From positions 5,270,001-5,334,000 of the forward strand of contig NZ_CP066218.1 in assembly GCF_016313185.1 (NCBI RefSeq): a DNA stretch of 64,000 nt. The letters are read 5' to 3'. The notes beneath the pieces were generated by a model. The model saw only the letters and a program-made list of their open reading frames with translations, did no database searches and was not told where the DNA came from. Origin of the DNA: Mycolicibacterium baixiangningiae (GTDB lineage: Bacteria; Actinomycetota; Actinomycetes; Mycobacteriales; Mycobacteriaceae). This document shows, piece by piece, positions 18,459 to 27,646 of the stretch. The position numbers and the translations under genes are program-made. Positions within the stretch are counted from its first letter, which is position 1, and the number at the start of each line of letters is the position of its first letter.

Positions 18459-19585
18459 GTACGACACCGCCCGCCCTCGACCTGGGTGCGATCCTCCACG
18501 ACACGTCCAACCGGGTGGTGGTCTGCTGCGGCGCCGGCGGCGTCGGGAAGACGACCACCGCCGCGGCGATGGCACTGCGGGCCGCCGAATACGGCCGCAC
18601 CGTAGTGGTTTTGACGATCGACCCGGCCAAGCGTCTCGCACAGGCACTGGGCATCAAGGATCTGGGCAACACCCCGCAGCGGGTCCCGTTGGCCCCCGAG
18701 GTGACCGGTGAACTCCACGCCATGATGCTCGACATGCGCCGCACCTTCGACGAGATGGTGCTCCAGTACTCGGGCCCCGACCGCGCCGACTCCATCCTGG
18801 ACAACCAGTTCTACCAAACGGTGGCGACGTCACTCGCCGGCACGCAGGAGTACATGGCGATGGAGAAGCTGGGACAGCTTCTCGCAGAAGACAAGTGGGA
18901 CCTCATCGTGGTGGACACACCACCGTCGCGCAATGCGCTGGACTTCCTCGACGCCCCCAAACGGCTGGGCAGCTTCATGGACAGCAGACTGTGGCGGATG
19001 CTGCTGGCGCCCGGGCGGGGTATCGGCAAACTGGTGACGGGTGCGGTGGGGCTGGCCATGAAGGCCATGTCGACCATTCTTGGATCCCAAATGCTCTCTG
19101 ACGCAGCAGGTTTCGTGCAGTCTTTGGACGCGACGTTCGGCGGTTTCCGCGAGAAGGCCGACCGGACCTACGATCTACTGAAACGGCGTGGCACCCAGTT
19201 CGTGGTGGTGTCGGCGGCCGAACCCGACGCCTTGCGGGAGGCGGCGTTCTTCGTCGACCGGTTGTCCTCGGAGCGGATGCCGCTGGCCGGGCTCATCTTG
19301 AACCGGACGCACCCGACGCTGTGTTCGTTGCACGCGGACAAGGCCAGTGAGGTGGCCGAGACACTGTCGGCAGAAGACCCGGAGTCGTTGACGGCGGCGG
19401 CGCTGAGCATTCACGCGGACCGGACGCAGACCGCCAAACGTGAGGTGCGCCTGTTGTCCCGGTTCACCGGCGCCAATCCGCATGTGGCGATCGTCGGTGT
19501 GCCTTCGCTGCCGTTCGACGTGTCAGACCTCGACGCGCTGCGGGTGATCGCCGATCAGATCACCGGCGCGGCGAACGCGGCCTGA
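18455..19585 (+). CDS. Get3/ArsA-like ATPase, subunit B (Rv3680 type)
   Basis: 376 residues. P-loop [18 protein letters not shown] (GAGGVGKT), a [16 protein letters not shown] switch I region, [19 protein letters not shown] switch II, and LILNRTHPT. Retains the intradimer signature Lys of the Get3/ArsA class. Partner of the ATPase encoded immediately upstream, with which it is thought to form a heteromeric complex (BagB in M. tuberculosis work). The start ATG has GGAGG 7 nt upstream inside the last tandem repeat. Confidence 0.92.
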   Translation: MSTTPPALDLGAILHDTSNRVVVCCGAGGVGKTTTAAAMALRAAEYGRTVVVLTIDPAKRLAQALGIKDLGNTPQRVPLAPEVTGELHAMMLDMRRTFDEMVLQYSGPDRADSILDNQFYQTVATSLAGTQEYMAMEKLGQLLAEDKWDLIVVDTPPSRNALDFLDAPKRLGSFMDSRLWRMLLAPGRGIGKLVTGAVGLAMKAMSTILGSQMLSDAAGFVQSLDATFGGFREKADRTYDLLKRRGTQFVVVSAAEPDALREAAFFVDRLSSERMPLAGLILNRTHPTLCSLHADKASEVAETLSAEDPESLTAAALSIHADRTQTAKREVRLLSRFTGANPHVAIVGVPSLPFDVSDLDALRVIADQITGAANAA

Positions 19586-19609
19586 CGGTCCAGCGAGAAA
19601 GAGTGTGGC

Positions 19610-19966
19610 TCAGACCGCGCTGCGATGTTTGCGCTGAGCGGAGAAGAACTCGGCCCAGGAAACGACCTCGGGGTGCTGCTTGAGCAACGCCCGGCGCTGA
19701 CGTTCGGTCATTCCGCCCCACACACCGAATTCGACCCGGTTGTCGAGGGCGTCCGCACCGCATTCGAGAATGACCGGGCAGTGGCGACAAATGACGGCGG
19801 CCTTGCGCTGCGCGGCGCCGCGGACGAACAGCTCGTCCGGGTCGGCCTGGCGGCACCGGGCCTGGGAGACCCAGGCGATCCGTGCTTCGGCCTCTGCACC
19901 GTGAACGGGGGTCGAGGAGGGGACGGTTGTGACGGTCTTTTCCACCGCGGGCCGGATGATTGACAC
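19610..19966 (-). CDS. whiB4: WhiB4 iron-sulfur redox regulator
   Basis: 118 residues. The four [4Fe-4S] ligands are Cys38, Cys60, Cys63 and Cys69 (CRHC and C-x5-C spacing), followed by the G(V/I)WGG turn GVWGGMTERQRRALLK and a basic tail QRKHRSAV for DNA binding. Length and order next to the arsA pair identify WhiB4 (Rv3681c), in M. tuberculosis an oxygen-sensitive regulator of antioxidant genes. Convergent with arsA2 over 24 bp, with no hairpin. Confidence 0.95.
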   Translation of the reverse strand: MSIIRPAVEKTVTTVPSSTPVHGAEAEARIAWVSQARCRQADPDELFVRGAAQRKAAVICRHCPVILECGADALDNRVEFGVWGGMTERQRRALLKQHPEVVSWAEFFSAQRKHRSAV

Positions 19967-20247
19967 CAGCGATCCCTTCGTTCTGCCGCCGCAGCGACGG
20001 CGAGTCCTCCGGAGTAGAACGCTGATGCGATCTACGCCACACTGCGCCAGTTAGTGTGTCCTGGATCGCACTGTGTGTCCAAGCTAGGTGGTCAGGCCAC
20101 ATTTACGCAACACTTTGTCTCCGACTTTTTTGGCACGGCCGTGCCGTCTGATCGAGTTCATAGAGTTGAGGCGTCTCGGCGCACCGGGTTCGCGACCGCA
20201 AACTCGGCGAATCCTGCTGCTCCGGCGATGCCGTCGGGCGGCGTCGT

Positions 20248-20253
20248 TACTCT
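20248..20253 (+). promoter_or_regulatory. -10 box, leaderless start of ponA2
   Basis: TACTCT ends 6 nt before the ATG at 20260. The rest of the 293-bp gap to whiB4 holds two direct GGACACAC copies on the minus strand near the whiB4 promoter and nothing else I can name. Confidence 0.55.
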
Positions 20254-20259
20254 GTACAC

Positions 20260-22701
20260 ATGCCGGAACGCCCGCCAACAGCCGTCACGGTCGTCAAGCT
20301 CGCCTGGTGCTGCTTGCTGGCCAGCGTGCTGACTGCCGCACTGATGTTCCCGGTGGTCGGCGGCATCGGGCTGATGTCGAATCGCGCCTCCGACGTCGTC
20401 GCGAACGGTTCGGCCGCCCTCGTCGAGGGCGAGATCCCGCAGGTGTCCACGATGGTCGACGCCAGGGGCAACACCATCGCGTGGCTGTACTCCCAGCGAC
20501 GTTTCGAGGTGCCGAGCGAGCAGATCGCCAACACGATGAAGCTGGCGATCGTCTCCATCGAGGACAAGCGGTTTGCCGAGCACAACGGCGTCGACTGGCA
20601 GGGCACGCTCACGGGGTTGGCCGGCTACATGCGCGGCGACACCGACACCCGCGGTGGCTCGACCCTCGAACAGCAGTACGTCAAGAACTACCAGTTGCTG
20701 GTGGTGGCCCAGACCGACTCGGAGAAGCGGGCGGCCATCGAGACCACCCCGGCGCGCAAGCTGCGCGAGATCCGCATGGCGCTGACGCTGGACAAGACCT
20801 TCACCAAGCCGGAAATCCTCACCCGCTACCTCAACCTCGTGTCGTTCGGAAACGGGGCGTTCGGCATCCAGGACGCCGCCCAGACGTATTTCGGGGTCAA
20901 CGCCTCGGAGCTGAACTGGCAGCAGTCCGCGCTGCTGGCCGGTCTGGTCCAGTCGACCAGCACGTTGAATCCGTACACCAACCCCGACGGTGCGCTGGCG
21001 CGCCGCAACCTGGTGCTCGACACGATGATCGAGAACCTGCCGAACGAGGCCGAGGCGCTGCGCGCGGCCAAGAACGAGCCGCTGGGCGTCCTCCCGGTTC
21101 CCAACGAGCTGCCGCGCGGGTGCATCGCCGCCGGCGACCGGGCGTTCTTCTGTGATTACGCGCTGGAGTACCTGGCCCGTGCGGGCATCAGCAAGGAACA
21201 GGTGGCCAAGGGCGGCTACCTGATCAAGACGACGCTGGATCCCGACGTGCAGGCGTCGGTGAAGTCCGCGGTCGACAACTTCGCCGACCCCGACACCCCG
21301 GGCGTCGCGAGTGTGATGAGCGTGATCCGGCCCGGCAAGGAAACCCACCCGGTGCTGGCGATGGCGTCCAACCGCACCTACGGGCTCAACCTCGACGCGA
21401 ACGAGACCATGCAGCCGCAGCCGTTCACGCTCGCGGGTAACGGCGCCGGGTCGGTGTTCAAGGTCTTCACCACCGCCGCCGCCATGGAAATGGGCATGGG
21501 CATCAACACCCAGCTGCAGGTGCCCGGGTCGTTCCAGGCCAAGGGTCTGGGTAGCAGTGACCGCCCGGGGTGTCCGGCGGCGACCTGGTGCGTGAGCAAC
21601 GCCGGCGGCTACCGCGGTTCGATGAACGTCACCGACGCGCTGGCCACCTCGCCGAACACCGCGTTCGCGAAGCTGATCTCGCAGGTGGGCGTGGCGCGCG
21701 CGGTGGACATGTCGGTCCGGCTGGGCCTGCGGTCCTATGCGCTGCCCGGCACCGCCCGCGACTACGACCCCGAGAGCAACGAGAGCCTGGCCGACTTCGT
21801 CAAACGTCAGAACATCGGCTCGTTCACGCTCGGACCCATCGAGGTCAACGGCCTCGAACTGTCGAACGTCGCGGCGACACTGGCGTCCGGCGGTGTGTGG
21901 TGCCCGCCGAACCCGATCGCCCAGGTCGTTGACCGCACCGGTGAAGAGGTGTCGGTGACCACCGAGACCTGTGAACAGGCGGTTCCCGAGGGCCTGGCCA
22001 ACACGCTCGCCAACGCGCTGAGCAAGGACGACACCGGTGCCGGCACCGCCGCCGGTGCGGCCGGCTCCGTCGGCTGGGATCTGCCGATGTCCGGTAAGAC
22101 CGGGACGACGGAGTCCAACCGGTCCTCGGCGTTCCTCGGGTTCACCAACCAGCTGGCAGCCGCGAACTACATCTACGACGACTCGCCGACACCCGGCGAG
22201 CTGTGCTCGTTCCCGCTGCGCCAGTGCGGGTCGGGAAACCTGTTCGGCGGCAATGAGCCGGCCCGGACGTGGTTCACCGCAATGAAGCCGATCGCCACCA
22301 ATTTCGGGCCGGTGGCGCTGCCGCCGACCGATCCGCGCTACGTCGACGGCGGACCCGGCTCGCAGGTGCCGAGCGTGTCCGGTCTGACCGTGGACGGCGC
22401 CCGGCAACGCCTCCGGGACTCCGGCTTCCAGGTCGCCGACCAGCCCAGCTCGGTCAACAGCAGCTCCCGGGCGGGCACGGTCGTCGGCACCAACCCCAAC
22501 GGCCAGACCATCCCCGGCTCGATCATCACCATCCAGGTGAGCAACGGCATCGCCCCGGCGCCACCCCCACCGCCGATCAGCATCCCCGGCCTGCCGGGCG
22601 GCCCGCCTGCGCCGATCGGGCAGACGGTCGTCGAGATCCCCGGCTTACCGCCGATCACCGTGCCGGTGCTCGGACCGCCACCACCGCCGCCGCCACCGTG
22701 A
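20260..22701 (+). CDS. ponA2: Bifunctional penicillin-binding protein PonA2 with PASTA domain
   Basis: 813 residues, class A PBP. N-terminal signal anchor (WCCLLASVLTAALMFPVVGG); GT51 glycosyltransferase with catalytic Glu101 in SIEDKRFAEHNGVD and GGSTLEQQYVKN; transpeptidase with Ser398-x-x-Lys (GAGSVFK), SPN at 464-466 and KTGT at Lys613. A C-terminal PASTA domain (about residues 700-765, VPSVSGLTVDGARQRLRDSG) leads into a Pro-rich tail ending in a run of eight Pro. Polymerises and crosslinks peptidoglycan. In mycobacteria PonA2 supports survival under acid, heat and non-replicating stress. Confidence 0.96.
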   Translation: MPERPPTAVTVVKLAWCCLLASVLTAALMFPVVGGIGLMSNRASDVVANGSAALVEGEIPQVSTMVDARGNTIAWLYSQRRFEVPSEQIANTMKLAIVSIEDKRFAEHNGVDWQGTLTGLAGYMRGDTDTRGGSTLEQQYVKNYQLLVVAQTDSEKRAAIETTPARKLREIRMALTLDKTFTKPEILTRYLNLVSFGNGAFGIQDAAQTYFGVNASELNWQQSALLAGLVQSTSTLNPYTNPDGALARRNLVLDTMIENLPNEAEALRAAKNEPLGVLPVPNELPRGCIAAGDRAFFCDYALEYLARAGISKEQVAKGGYLIKTTLDPDVQASVKSAVDNFADPDTPGVASVMSVIRPGKETHPVLAMASNRTYGLNLDANETMQPQPFTLAGNGAGSVFKVFTTAAAMEMGMGINTQLQVPGSFQAKGLGSSDRPGCPAATWCVSNAGGYRGSMNVTDALATSPNTAFAKLISQVGVARAVDMSVRLGLRSYALPGTARDYDPESNESLADFVKRQNIGSFTLGPIEVNGLELSNVAATLASGGVWCPPNPIAQVVDRTGEEVSVTTETCEQAVPEGLANTLANALSKDDTGAGTAAGAAGSVGWDLPMSGKTGTTESNRSSAFLGFTNQLAAANYIYDDSPTPGELCSFPLRQCGSGNLFGGNEPARTWFTAMKPIATNFGPVALPPTDPRYVDGGPGSQVPSVSGLTVDGARQRLRDSGFQVADQPSSVNSSSRAGTVVGTNPNGQTIPGSIITIQVSNGIAPAPPPPPISIPGLPGGPPAPIGQTVVEIPGLPPITVPVLGPPPPPPPP

Positions 22702-22766
22702 TCGGCGCTGACCGGGGCTTTCCCACGGGCACCGGGTGGGAAGCGGTGGGCGCGGCGTTCTGGCAG

Positions 22767-22772
22767 TAGGCT
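22767..22772 (+). promoter_or_regulatory. -10 box, leaderless start of metallophosphoesterase gene
   Basis: TAGGCT ends 6 nt before the ATG at 22779. Confidence 0.5.
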
Positions 22773-22778
22773 GCTGCC

Positions 22779-23765
22779 ATGGCTGCTGCTCTGCCAAAAT
22801 CGACCGGGTCGTCGTCGATCAAGCTCCTGAAGAACACCGCCGCGGTGAGCGCCGGCTCGCTGGTCGCGGGTATCGGCTACGCCTCGCTCATCGAGCGCAA
22901 CGCGTTCACGCTGCGCGAGGTGACCATGCCGGTGCTGACGCCCGGCTCGTCGCCGCTGCGCGTGTTGCACCTCAGCGACATCCACATGCGCCCCGGCCAG
23001 CGTCGCAAGCAGGCATGGCTGCGGGACCTGGCGCGGCTGGAACCCGATCTGGTCGTGAACACCGGCGACAACCTGGCGCACCCCCGCGCGGTGCCCGCCG
23101 TCGTGCAGGCGCTCTCGGAGCTGCTGTCGGTGCCCGGCGTGTTCGTCTTCGGCAGCAACGACTACTTCGCGCCGCGGCTGAAGAACCCGATGAACTACCT
23201 CACCAATCCGGGCCACCGGATCCACGGCCAGCCGCTGCCGTGGCAGGACCTGCGCGCGGCGTTCACCGAACGTGGCTGGCTGGACATGACCCACACGCGT
23301 CGTGAACTCGACGTCGCCGGGTTGCGGCTCGCGGTCGCCGGCGTCGACGATCCCCACCTCAAACGCGACCGGTACGACACGATCGCCGGTGCGGCCACGC
23401 CGACCGCCAATCTGTCGCTGGGGCTCACCCATTCGCCCGAACCGCGGGTGCTCGACCGCTTCGCCGCTGACGGCTACCACCTGGTGATGGCCGGCCACAC
23501 CCACGGCGGACAGCTGTGCGTGCCGTTCTACGGCGCGCTCGTCACCAACTGCGAGCTGGACCGGTCCCGGGTGAAGGGCGCCTCGCGGTGGGGTGCCGAT
23601 ATGGCCCTGCACGTGTCTGCGGGTATCGGCACGTCGCCGTTCGCGCCGGTGCGGTTCTGCTGCCGCCCGGAGGCCACACTGCTGACTCTGGTCGCCGCCC
23701 CGACCGGTGGCCGCGACGCCGATGTGCAGGCAAGCCAGTCGCCGTCGACCGTTTCGGCGCGGTGA
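22779..23765 (+). CDS. Metallophosphoesterase (Rv3683 type)
   Basis: 328 residues. An N-terminal hydrophobic segment ([18 protein letters not shown]) may be a membrane anchor. Calcineurin-like metal motifs in order: LSDIHMRPG (D-x-H), NTGDNLAHP (GD), FGSNDYF (GN[H/D]), LTHSPEP (H) and AGHTHGGQL (GHxH). Resembles the YkuE/YaeI branch of phosphodiesterases acting near the membrane. Immediately follows ponA2 and overlaps the PLP-enzyme gene by 4 bp, so an envelope-related substrate is plausible but unproven. Confidence 0.88.
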   Translation: MAAALPKSTGSSSIKLLKNTAAVSAGSLVAGIGYASLIERNAFTLREVTMPVLTPGSSPLRVLHLSDIHMRPGQRRKQAWLRDLARLEPDLVVNTGDNLAHPRAVPAVVQALSELLSVPGVFVFGSNDYFAPRLKNPMNYLTNPGHRIHGQPLPWQDLRAAFTERGWLDMTHTRRELDVAGLRLAVAGVDDPHLKRDRYDTIAGAATPTANLSLGLTHSPEPRVLDRFAADGYHLVMAGHTHGGQLCVPFYGALVTNCELDRSRVKGASRWGADMALHVSAGIGTSPFAPVRFCCRPEATLLTLVAAPTGGRDADVQASQSPSTVSAR

Positions 23766-24946
23766 CGGGGCGGTCCTCGATCGCCACTCACAGTCACCCT
23801 CGCGCGTGGGTCGACAATGCCGTCCGGTTGATCGAGGCCGACGCCCGGCGCAGTGCCGACACCCATCTGCTGCGGTACCCGCTGCCGTCGGCGTGGGGTG
23901 ACGACTGCGGTGTCGCGCTGTATCTGAAGGACGAGTCGACGCACATCACCGGGAGCCTCAAGCACCGGTTGGCGCGCTCGCTGTTCCTCTACGGGCTGTG
24001 CAACGGATGGATCCGCGAGAACACGACGGTGATCGAAGCCTCGAGCGGATCGACTGCGGTGTCCGAGGCCTACTTCGCGGCGCTGCTCGGTGTGCCGTTC
24101 ATCGCGGTGGTGCCGTCCTCGACCAGCACCTCGAAGGTCGCTTTGATCGAATCACAGGGCGGCCGTTGCCATTTCGTCGCCGAGTCGTCTCAGGTGTACG
24201 CCGAGGCCGAACGGCTGGCCGAGGAGACCGGCGGGCACTATCTCGACCAGTTCACCAACGCCGAACGCGCAACGGACTGGCGCGGCAACAACAACATCGC
24301 CGAGTCGATCTATCACCAGATGGCCGACGAGGAGCACCCGATCCCCGAGTGGGTCGTCGTGGGGGCGGGCACCGGCGGGACGAGCGCGACCATCGGCCGC
24401 TATATCCGCTACCGCCGCTACGCCACGGGGTTGTGTGTGGTCGATCCGGAGAACTCGGCGTTCTTCCCCGCCTACGCCCAGGGCGATCCGACCATCGTCA
24501 CCGGAGCGTCATCCCGCATCGAGGGCATCGGCCGCCCGCGGGTCGAGCCGTCGTTTCTGCCGGACGTCGTGGACCGTATGGTCGCGGTCCCGGACGGGGC
24601 GTCGGTGGCGGCGGCCCAGCACGCGAGTCGGGTACTCGGCCGGCGGGTCGGCCCGTCGACCGGCACGAATCTGTGGGGGGCTTTCGGGCTGCTGGCGGAG
24701 ATGAAGGCGCAGGGACGCGAAGGATCGGTGGTGACGCTGATCGCCGACAGCGGCGACCGCTACGCCGACACTTACTTCTGCGACGAGTGGCTGAGCAGCC
24801 AGGGCATCGACCCGTCGGAGTCGGCCGAGGTTCTCGTCGCCTTCGAGCGGTCCTGCGTCTGGCGCTCATCGTCGGACCCGCCGGACAGCGGCCCGTCAGC
24901 GGTCAGAAACAGCCAGATCGCTGCCAGAGCGAAGAACCCCAGGTAG
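23762..24946 (+). CDS. PLP-dependent cysteine synthase/cystathionine beta-synthase-like enzyme (Rv3684 type)
   Basis: 394 residues from the GTG overlapping the metallophosphoesterase stop. Fold-type II PLP motifs: the Schiff-base Lys in [10 protein letters not shown], the substrate loop [14 protein letters not shown], the phosphate-binding [15 protein letters not shown], and C-terminal [14 protein letters not shown]. Likely a beta-replacement or beta-lyase enzyme on cysteine/serine-type substrates. The last ~30 residues (Ser/Arg-rich, after SCVWRSSS) look uncharacteristic and overlap a small antisense membrane ORF. The real end of conserved sequence is near residue 360. Confidence 0.85.
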   Translation: MTGRSSIATHSHPRAWVDNAVRLIEADARRSADTHLLRYPLPSAWGDDCGVALYLKDESTHITGSLKHRLARSLFLYGLCNGWIRENTTVIEASSGSTAVSEAYFAALLGVPFIAVVPSSTSTSKVALIESQGGRCHFVAESSQVYAEAERLAEETGGHYLDQFTNAERATDWRGNNNIAESIYHQMADEEHPIPEWVVVGAGTGGTSATIGRYIRYRRYATGLCVVDPENSAFFPAYAQGDPTIVTGASSRIEGIGRPRVEPSFLPDVVDRMVAVPDGASVAAAQHASRVLGRRVGPSTGTNLWGAFGLLAEMKAQGREGSVVTLIADSGDRYADTYFCDEWLSSQGIDPSESAEVLVAFERSCVWRSSSDPPDSGPSAVRNSQIAARAKNPR

Positions 24947-24969
24947 ATGGAAGCTCCCAACCCGGTCAT
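24772..24969 (-). CDS. Possible small membrane protein, antisense to the PLP-enzyme 3' end
   Basis: 65 codons. The first 26 residues form a convincing single membrane helix ([20 protein letters not shown]); the rest is polar and overlaps the PLP gene on the other strand. The helix-coding part, 24892-24969, overlaps only the atypical tail of the PLP enzyme. Could be a real small protein or chance; I have no family assignment. Confidence 0.35.
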   Translation of the reverse strand: MTGLGASIYLGFFALAAIWLFLTADGPLSGGSDDERQTQDRSKATRTSADSDGSMPWLLSHSSQK

Positions 24970-25134
24970 GTCTGCCTCGTTTCACCAGTCGTGCGGCGCT
25001 CTGCCGTTATTCTGATCAACGCCACCGACAAGCCCCGGCATTCCGCATTTGCGGTATCGCGTGTCGCGAGATCTGCACGACAGTGGCGGCGGCGCGACCA
25101 GGCGGGCGTTTGGCTTTCCGGCGCTCCGGTGCGA

Positions 25135-25140
25135 TACCCT
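25135..25140 (+). promoter_or_regulatory. -10 box of tRNA-Pro
   Basis: TACCCT about 14 nt upstream of the mature tRNA 5' end. Confidence 0.5.
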
Positions 25141-25154
25141 TTCAAGGCTTCACG

Positions 25155-25228
<74 letters not shown>

Positions 25229-25249
25229 CTCGCGTTGGTGCAGGTAAGC

Positions 25250-25278
25250 GGCCCTGACTGGTTCAACCGGTCAGGGCC
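25250..25278 (+). terminator. Hairpin downstream of tRNA-Pro
   Basis: GGCCCTGAC/GTCAGGGCC with an inner GGTT/AACC. It overlaps the last codons of the integrase remnant on the other strand. Confidence 0.65.
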
Positions 25279-25525
25279 ACTTGCGTACTCGGTACGTTTT
25301 CTCCAGCCAAATCACTGCCGGTGATGGTCGTTGAAGGCAGCCCGAGCGCCTTCGTCCTGGCTGCGTCGAGGACATCAGCCAAGGCATCAGGATTCGTGTC
25401 GAACGGGTCCGCATACGTCTCCAGCGTCATCTTGGCCGACTCATGCCCGAGCATCCTCGCTAGTGCGAGCACGTTCCCTCCGGCCGACACGATCAAGCTC
25501 GCGGCCGTGTGCCTGAGGTCGTTTT
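25263..25525 (-). pseudogene. Tyrosine integrase, C-terminal remnant
   Basis: About 85 codons survive. They include the RHTAASLIVSAGGNVLALAR segment (catalytic Arg of the HxLRH box, here NDLRHTAAS), GHESAKMTLETYADPFD with the catalytic Tyr, and a normal-looking tail. The N-terminal and most of the catalytic domain are missing, and a stop lies in frame just upstream. A full phage or ICE integrase is ~380 residues. The fragment points away from the tRNA as in integrated elements, but it cannot be functional. Confidence 0.8.
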
Positions 25526-25579
25526 GCAGTAGGAAACACTCTGGTCATGTCGTGCCTCCACCCAGCTGGGCCGACCGAG

Positions 25580-25963
25580 CTACAGGGCGTGCCCGGTCGT
25601 GGCGTCGACGTGATCGGGCACGCCCTCGTGCTGATCGCCGACGGTGACGGTCCCGGTCGGCTCCACCATGAGGATCGACGCGCCGCCCTCCGACGACGGC
25701 TTGTGCTCGGTTCCGCGCGGCACCGTGAAGACATCGCCTCGTTGCAGCACCACTGTGCGGTCGCGGAGGGCAATGGTCAGCTCGCCCTCCAGCACCAGGA
25801 AGAACTCGTCGGTGTGGTCATGCGTATGCCAGATGTGCTCGCCGCGCACCTTGGCGATGCGGATGTCGTAGTCGTTGACCCGGGTCACGATGCGCGGGCT
25901 CCACAACTCCGCGAAGGACGCCAGAGCCGTGGTCAGGGAGATCGGTTCAGTCACGCCACCCAT
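25580..25963 (-). CDS. Cupin-domain protein
   Basis: 127 residues. Cupin motif 1 is RGEHIWHTHDHTDEFFLVLE (G-x5-HxH-x-E) and motif 2 is PRGTEHKP, so three His and one Glu metal ligands are present. Single-domain cupin, likely a metal-dependent small-molecule binding protein or enzyme; reaction not inferable. The ATG at 25963 has AGGAAGG 7 nt upstream; the GTG at 25954 is an alternative. Divergent from the GlxA-type regulator over 44 bp, so probably controlled by it. Confidence 0.8.
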   Translation of the reverse strand: MGGVTEPISLTTALASFAELWSPRIVTRVNDYDIRIAKVRGEHIWHTHDHTDEFFLVLEGELTIALRDRTVVLQRGDVFTVPRGTEHKPSSEGGASILMVEPTGTVTVGDQHEGVPDHVDATTGHAL

Positions 25964-26007
25964 CGTGCGGCCTTCCTGAAGTACGGCGTGAGTGCTAGGA
26001 ATCGCAT

Positions 26008-27045
26008 GTGACGAAAGAATCCTTGCATCGCGTCGTGGCGCTGGTCGACGCCGGTTCTAATCCCTTCGAGCTCGGCTGCGCCACCGAGGTCTTCGGGCTT
26101 CACCGCCCCGAACTCGGCCGCGACCTGTACAACTTCCGTCTCTGCTCGGCTACCCGTACCACTCGGATGCGCGACGGCTTCTTCGATCTGACCGGAATCG
26201 CCCCGCTCGACGCGATCGACGAGGCCGACACCGTCATCGTCCCGAACCGGCCCGATGTCGATGCCCCGCGGCGCCCGGCCGTCCTGGACGCAATCCGCCG
26301 TGCCCACGCCCGGGGCGCCCGGCTGATCGGCTTCTGCAGCGGGGCGTTCACGCTGGCCGAGGCCGGGGTACTCGACGGAAGACGAGCCACCGCCCACTGG
26401 CAGTGGGCGGCTCAGTTCCGGTCGCGTTTCCCTCACGTACACCTGGAGACCGACGTTCTCTTCGTGGACGACGGTGACATCCTCACAGCGGCGGGAAGTG
26501 CTGCGGCCCTCGATCTGGGCCTGCATGTAGTGCGGCGCGACCACGGCGCCGAGATCGCCAACGCGGTCAGCCGCCGACTCGTCTTCGCCCACCGCGACGG
26601 CGGTCAGCAACAGTTCATCGAGCGCCCGATCCCCGACATCCCGGACGATTCGCTGGGCCCGCTGCTGGCCTGGATCCAGCAGCACCTCGACCGCCCGCTG
26701 ACGGTCGCGGACCTCGCCGGTCACATGGCGGTGAGCCCGGCGACGCTGCACCGTCGGTTCCGGACCGAGTTGGGCACGACGCCGCTCGCCTGGCTGACCG
26801 GCGAGCGTGTCGTCCTCGCCTGCCGCCTGCTCGAACGCGGCGAGTCCCGCCTGGACGTGGTCGCCCACCGCAGCGGCCTCGGCACGGCAACGAACCTGCG
26901 CACACTAATGCGCCGTGAAACCGGCCTGACCCCCACCGAGTACCGCCGCCGCTTCGGCCGCGACTCCGGCCGTCAACCAGATCAATCCCAAGGCATGCCA
27001 AATCTACGCGGAGCGATTGAACGGCACGACGAAGTGACCGGCTAA
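26008..27045 (+). CDS. GlxA-family AraC-type transcriptional regulator
   Basis: 345 residues. N-terminal DJ-1/PfpI-like domain with the nucleophile-elbow Cys in LIGFCSGAFTLAEAGVLDG, and a C-terminal double helix-turn-helix AraC domain (VADLAGHMAVSPATLHRRFR; LDVVAHRSGLGTATNLRTLM) from about residue 210. The GTG start leaves a short intergenic region shared with the cupin gene. The ~20 residues after the AraC domain are extra and run toward the right end of the element. The likely target is the cupin gene and itself (inference). Confidence 0.88.
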   Translation: MTKESLHRVVALVDAGSNPFELGCATEVFGLHRPELGRDLYNFRLCSATRTTRMRDGFFDLTGIAPLDAIDEADTVIVPNRPDVDAPRRPAVLDAIRRAHARGARLIGFCSGAFTLAEAGVLDGRRATAHWQWAAQFRSRFPHVHLETDVLFVDDGDILTAAGSAAALDLGLHVVRRDHGAEIANAVSRRLVFAHRDGGQQQFIERPIPDIPDDSLGPLLAWIQQHLDRPLTVADLAGHMAVSPATLHRRFRTELGTTPLAWLTGERVVLACRLLERGESRLDVVAHRSGLGTATNLRTLMRRETGLTPTEYRRRFGRDSGRQPDQSQGMPNLRGAIERHDEVTG

Positions 27046-27122
27046 CGTCCGGCCTCCAGGGTTGGTGCACAACAGGACTTCAGACATCCGTGCAGCCCGC
27101 TTCGAAAACTGACACCACCCGT

Positions 27123-27135
27123 CCACCCCGACTCG
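27123..27135 (+). other. Right attachment repeat (attR)
   Basis: Second copy of CCACCCCGACTCG, followed like the tRNA copy by a GTCCTGA/TCAGGGCC-type hairpin. Confidence 0.55.
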
Positions 27136-27149
27136 TGTGTGAGCACGAG

Positions 27150-27181
27150 AAGGTCCTGACTGTCATCCAGCTCAGGGCCTT
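27150..27181 (+). terminator. Displaced original tRNA-Pro terminator
   Basis: AAGGTCCTGA (27150-27159) pairs with TCAGGGCCTT (27172-27181). It follows the right repeat at the distance a terminator would follow the tRNA before insertion. Confidence 0.55.
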
Positions 27182-27246
27182 CTTCGTTGCCGTCCAGATC
27201 TCAGAACCCACGGGTGAGTCGTCACCAGCTGTTCGCTTGAGTTCTG

Positions 27247-27281
27247 ATTCGATCGCTGTCAATATCGATAAGTGTCGAATT
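27247..27281. promoter_or_regulatory. ArsR operator(s) at arsR1
   Basis: ATTCGA-N6-TCAATA (27247-27264) is followed by ATATCGA-N6-TCGAATT around 27262-27281. The TCGA-N6-TCGA core is shared with the operator near arsR2. The second site covers the arsR1 GTG start, fitting autorepression. Confidence 0.6.
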
Positions 27282-27646
27282 CAGAGGGTGGGATCGCGGA
27301 CGCCTGCTGTGCGACGCCGCCGCTACTTCACGAGCCGCTGAGCGAGTCCGCGGCGGTCGAGATGTCCAAGAAGTTGAAGGCGCTGGCTGACCCGGTGCGG
27401 TTGCGGCTCTTCAGCGCCATCGCCAGCCACGCCGGCGGCGAGGCTTGCGTGTGCGACATCTCTGGCGGCATCGATGTTTCGCAGCCCACGGTGTCCCACC
27501 ATCTCAAGGTGTTGCGCGACGCCGGTCTCTTGACCTCGCAGCGTCGGGCGTCCTGGGTGTACTACGCGGTGGTACCCGAGGCGCTTCACGGGCTGTCGGC
27601 ACTGCTGACTCTCAATACTGCGGCGTTCGCAGGGGTCACGGCATGA
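27272..27646 (+). CDS. arsR: ArsR-family metalloid-responsive repressor (arsR1)
   Basis: 124 residues. Winged helix with ISGGIDVSQPTVSHHLKVLR as the DNA-reading element and WVYYAVVPEAL as the wing. Inducer-binding Cys pair in EACVCDIS (the ELCVCDL box of ArsR), plus an extra N-terminal pair in DACCATPP that may complete an As(III) site. First gene of arsR-acr3-arsC; its stop overlaps the acr3 ATG by 4 bp. Confidence 0.92.
   Translation: MSNSEGGIADACCATPPLLHEPLSESAAVEMSKKLKALADPVRLRLFSAIASHAGGEACVCDISGGIDVSQPTVSHHLKVLRDAGLLTSQRRASWVYYAVVPEALHGLSALLTLNTAAFAGVTA

Noticed and set aside
17334..19585. Arsenite pump ATPase (ArsA) function for the paired ATPases, linking them to the ars locus
   Set aside because: No metalloid-binding Cys cluster, no ArsB nearby, and the pair belongs to the conserved mycobacterial Get3-like locus far from the ars genes.
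27080..27262. 60-codon minus-strand ORF near the right attachment repeat
   Set aside because: It reads through the displaced tRNA terminator hairpin and the ArsR operator, with no homologous features or Shine-Dalgarno.
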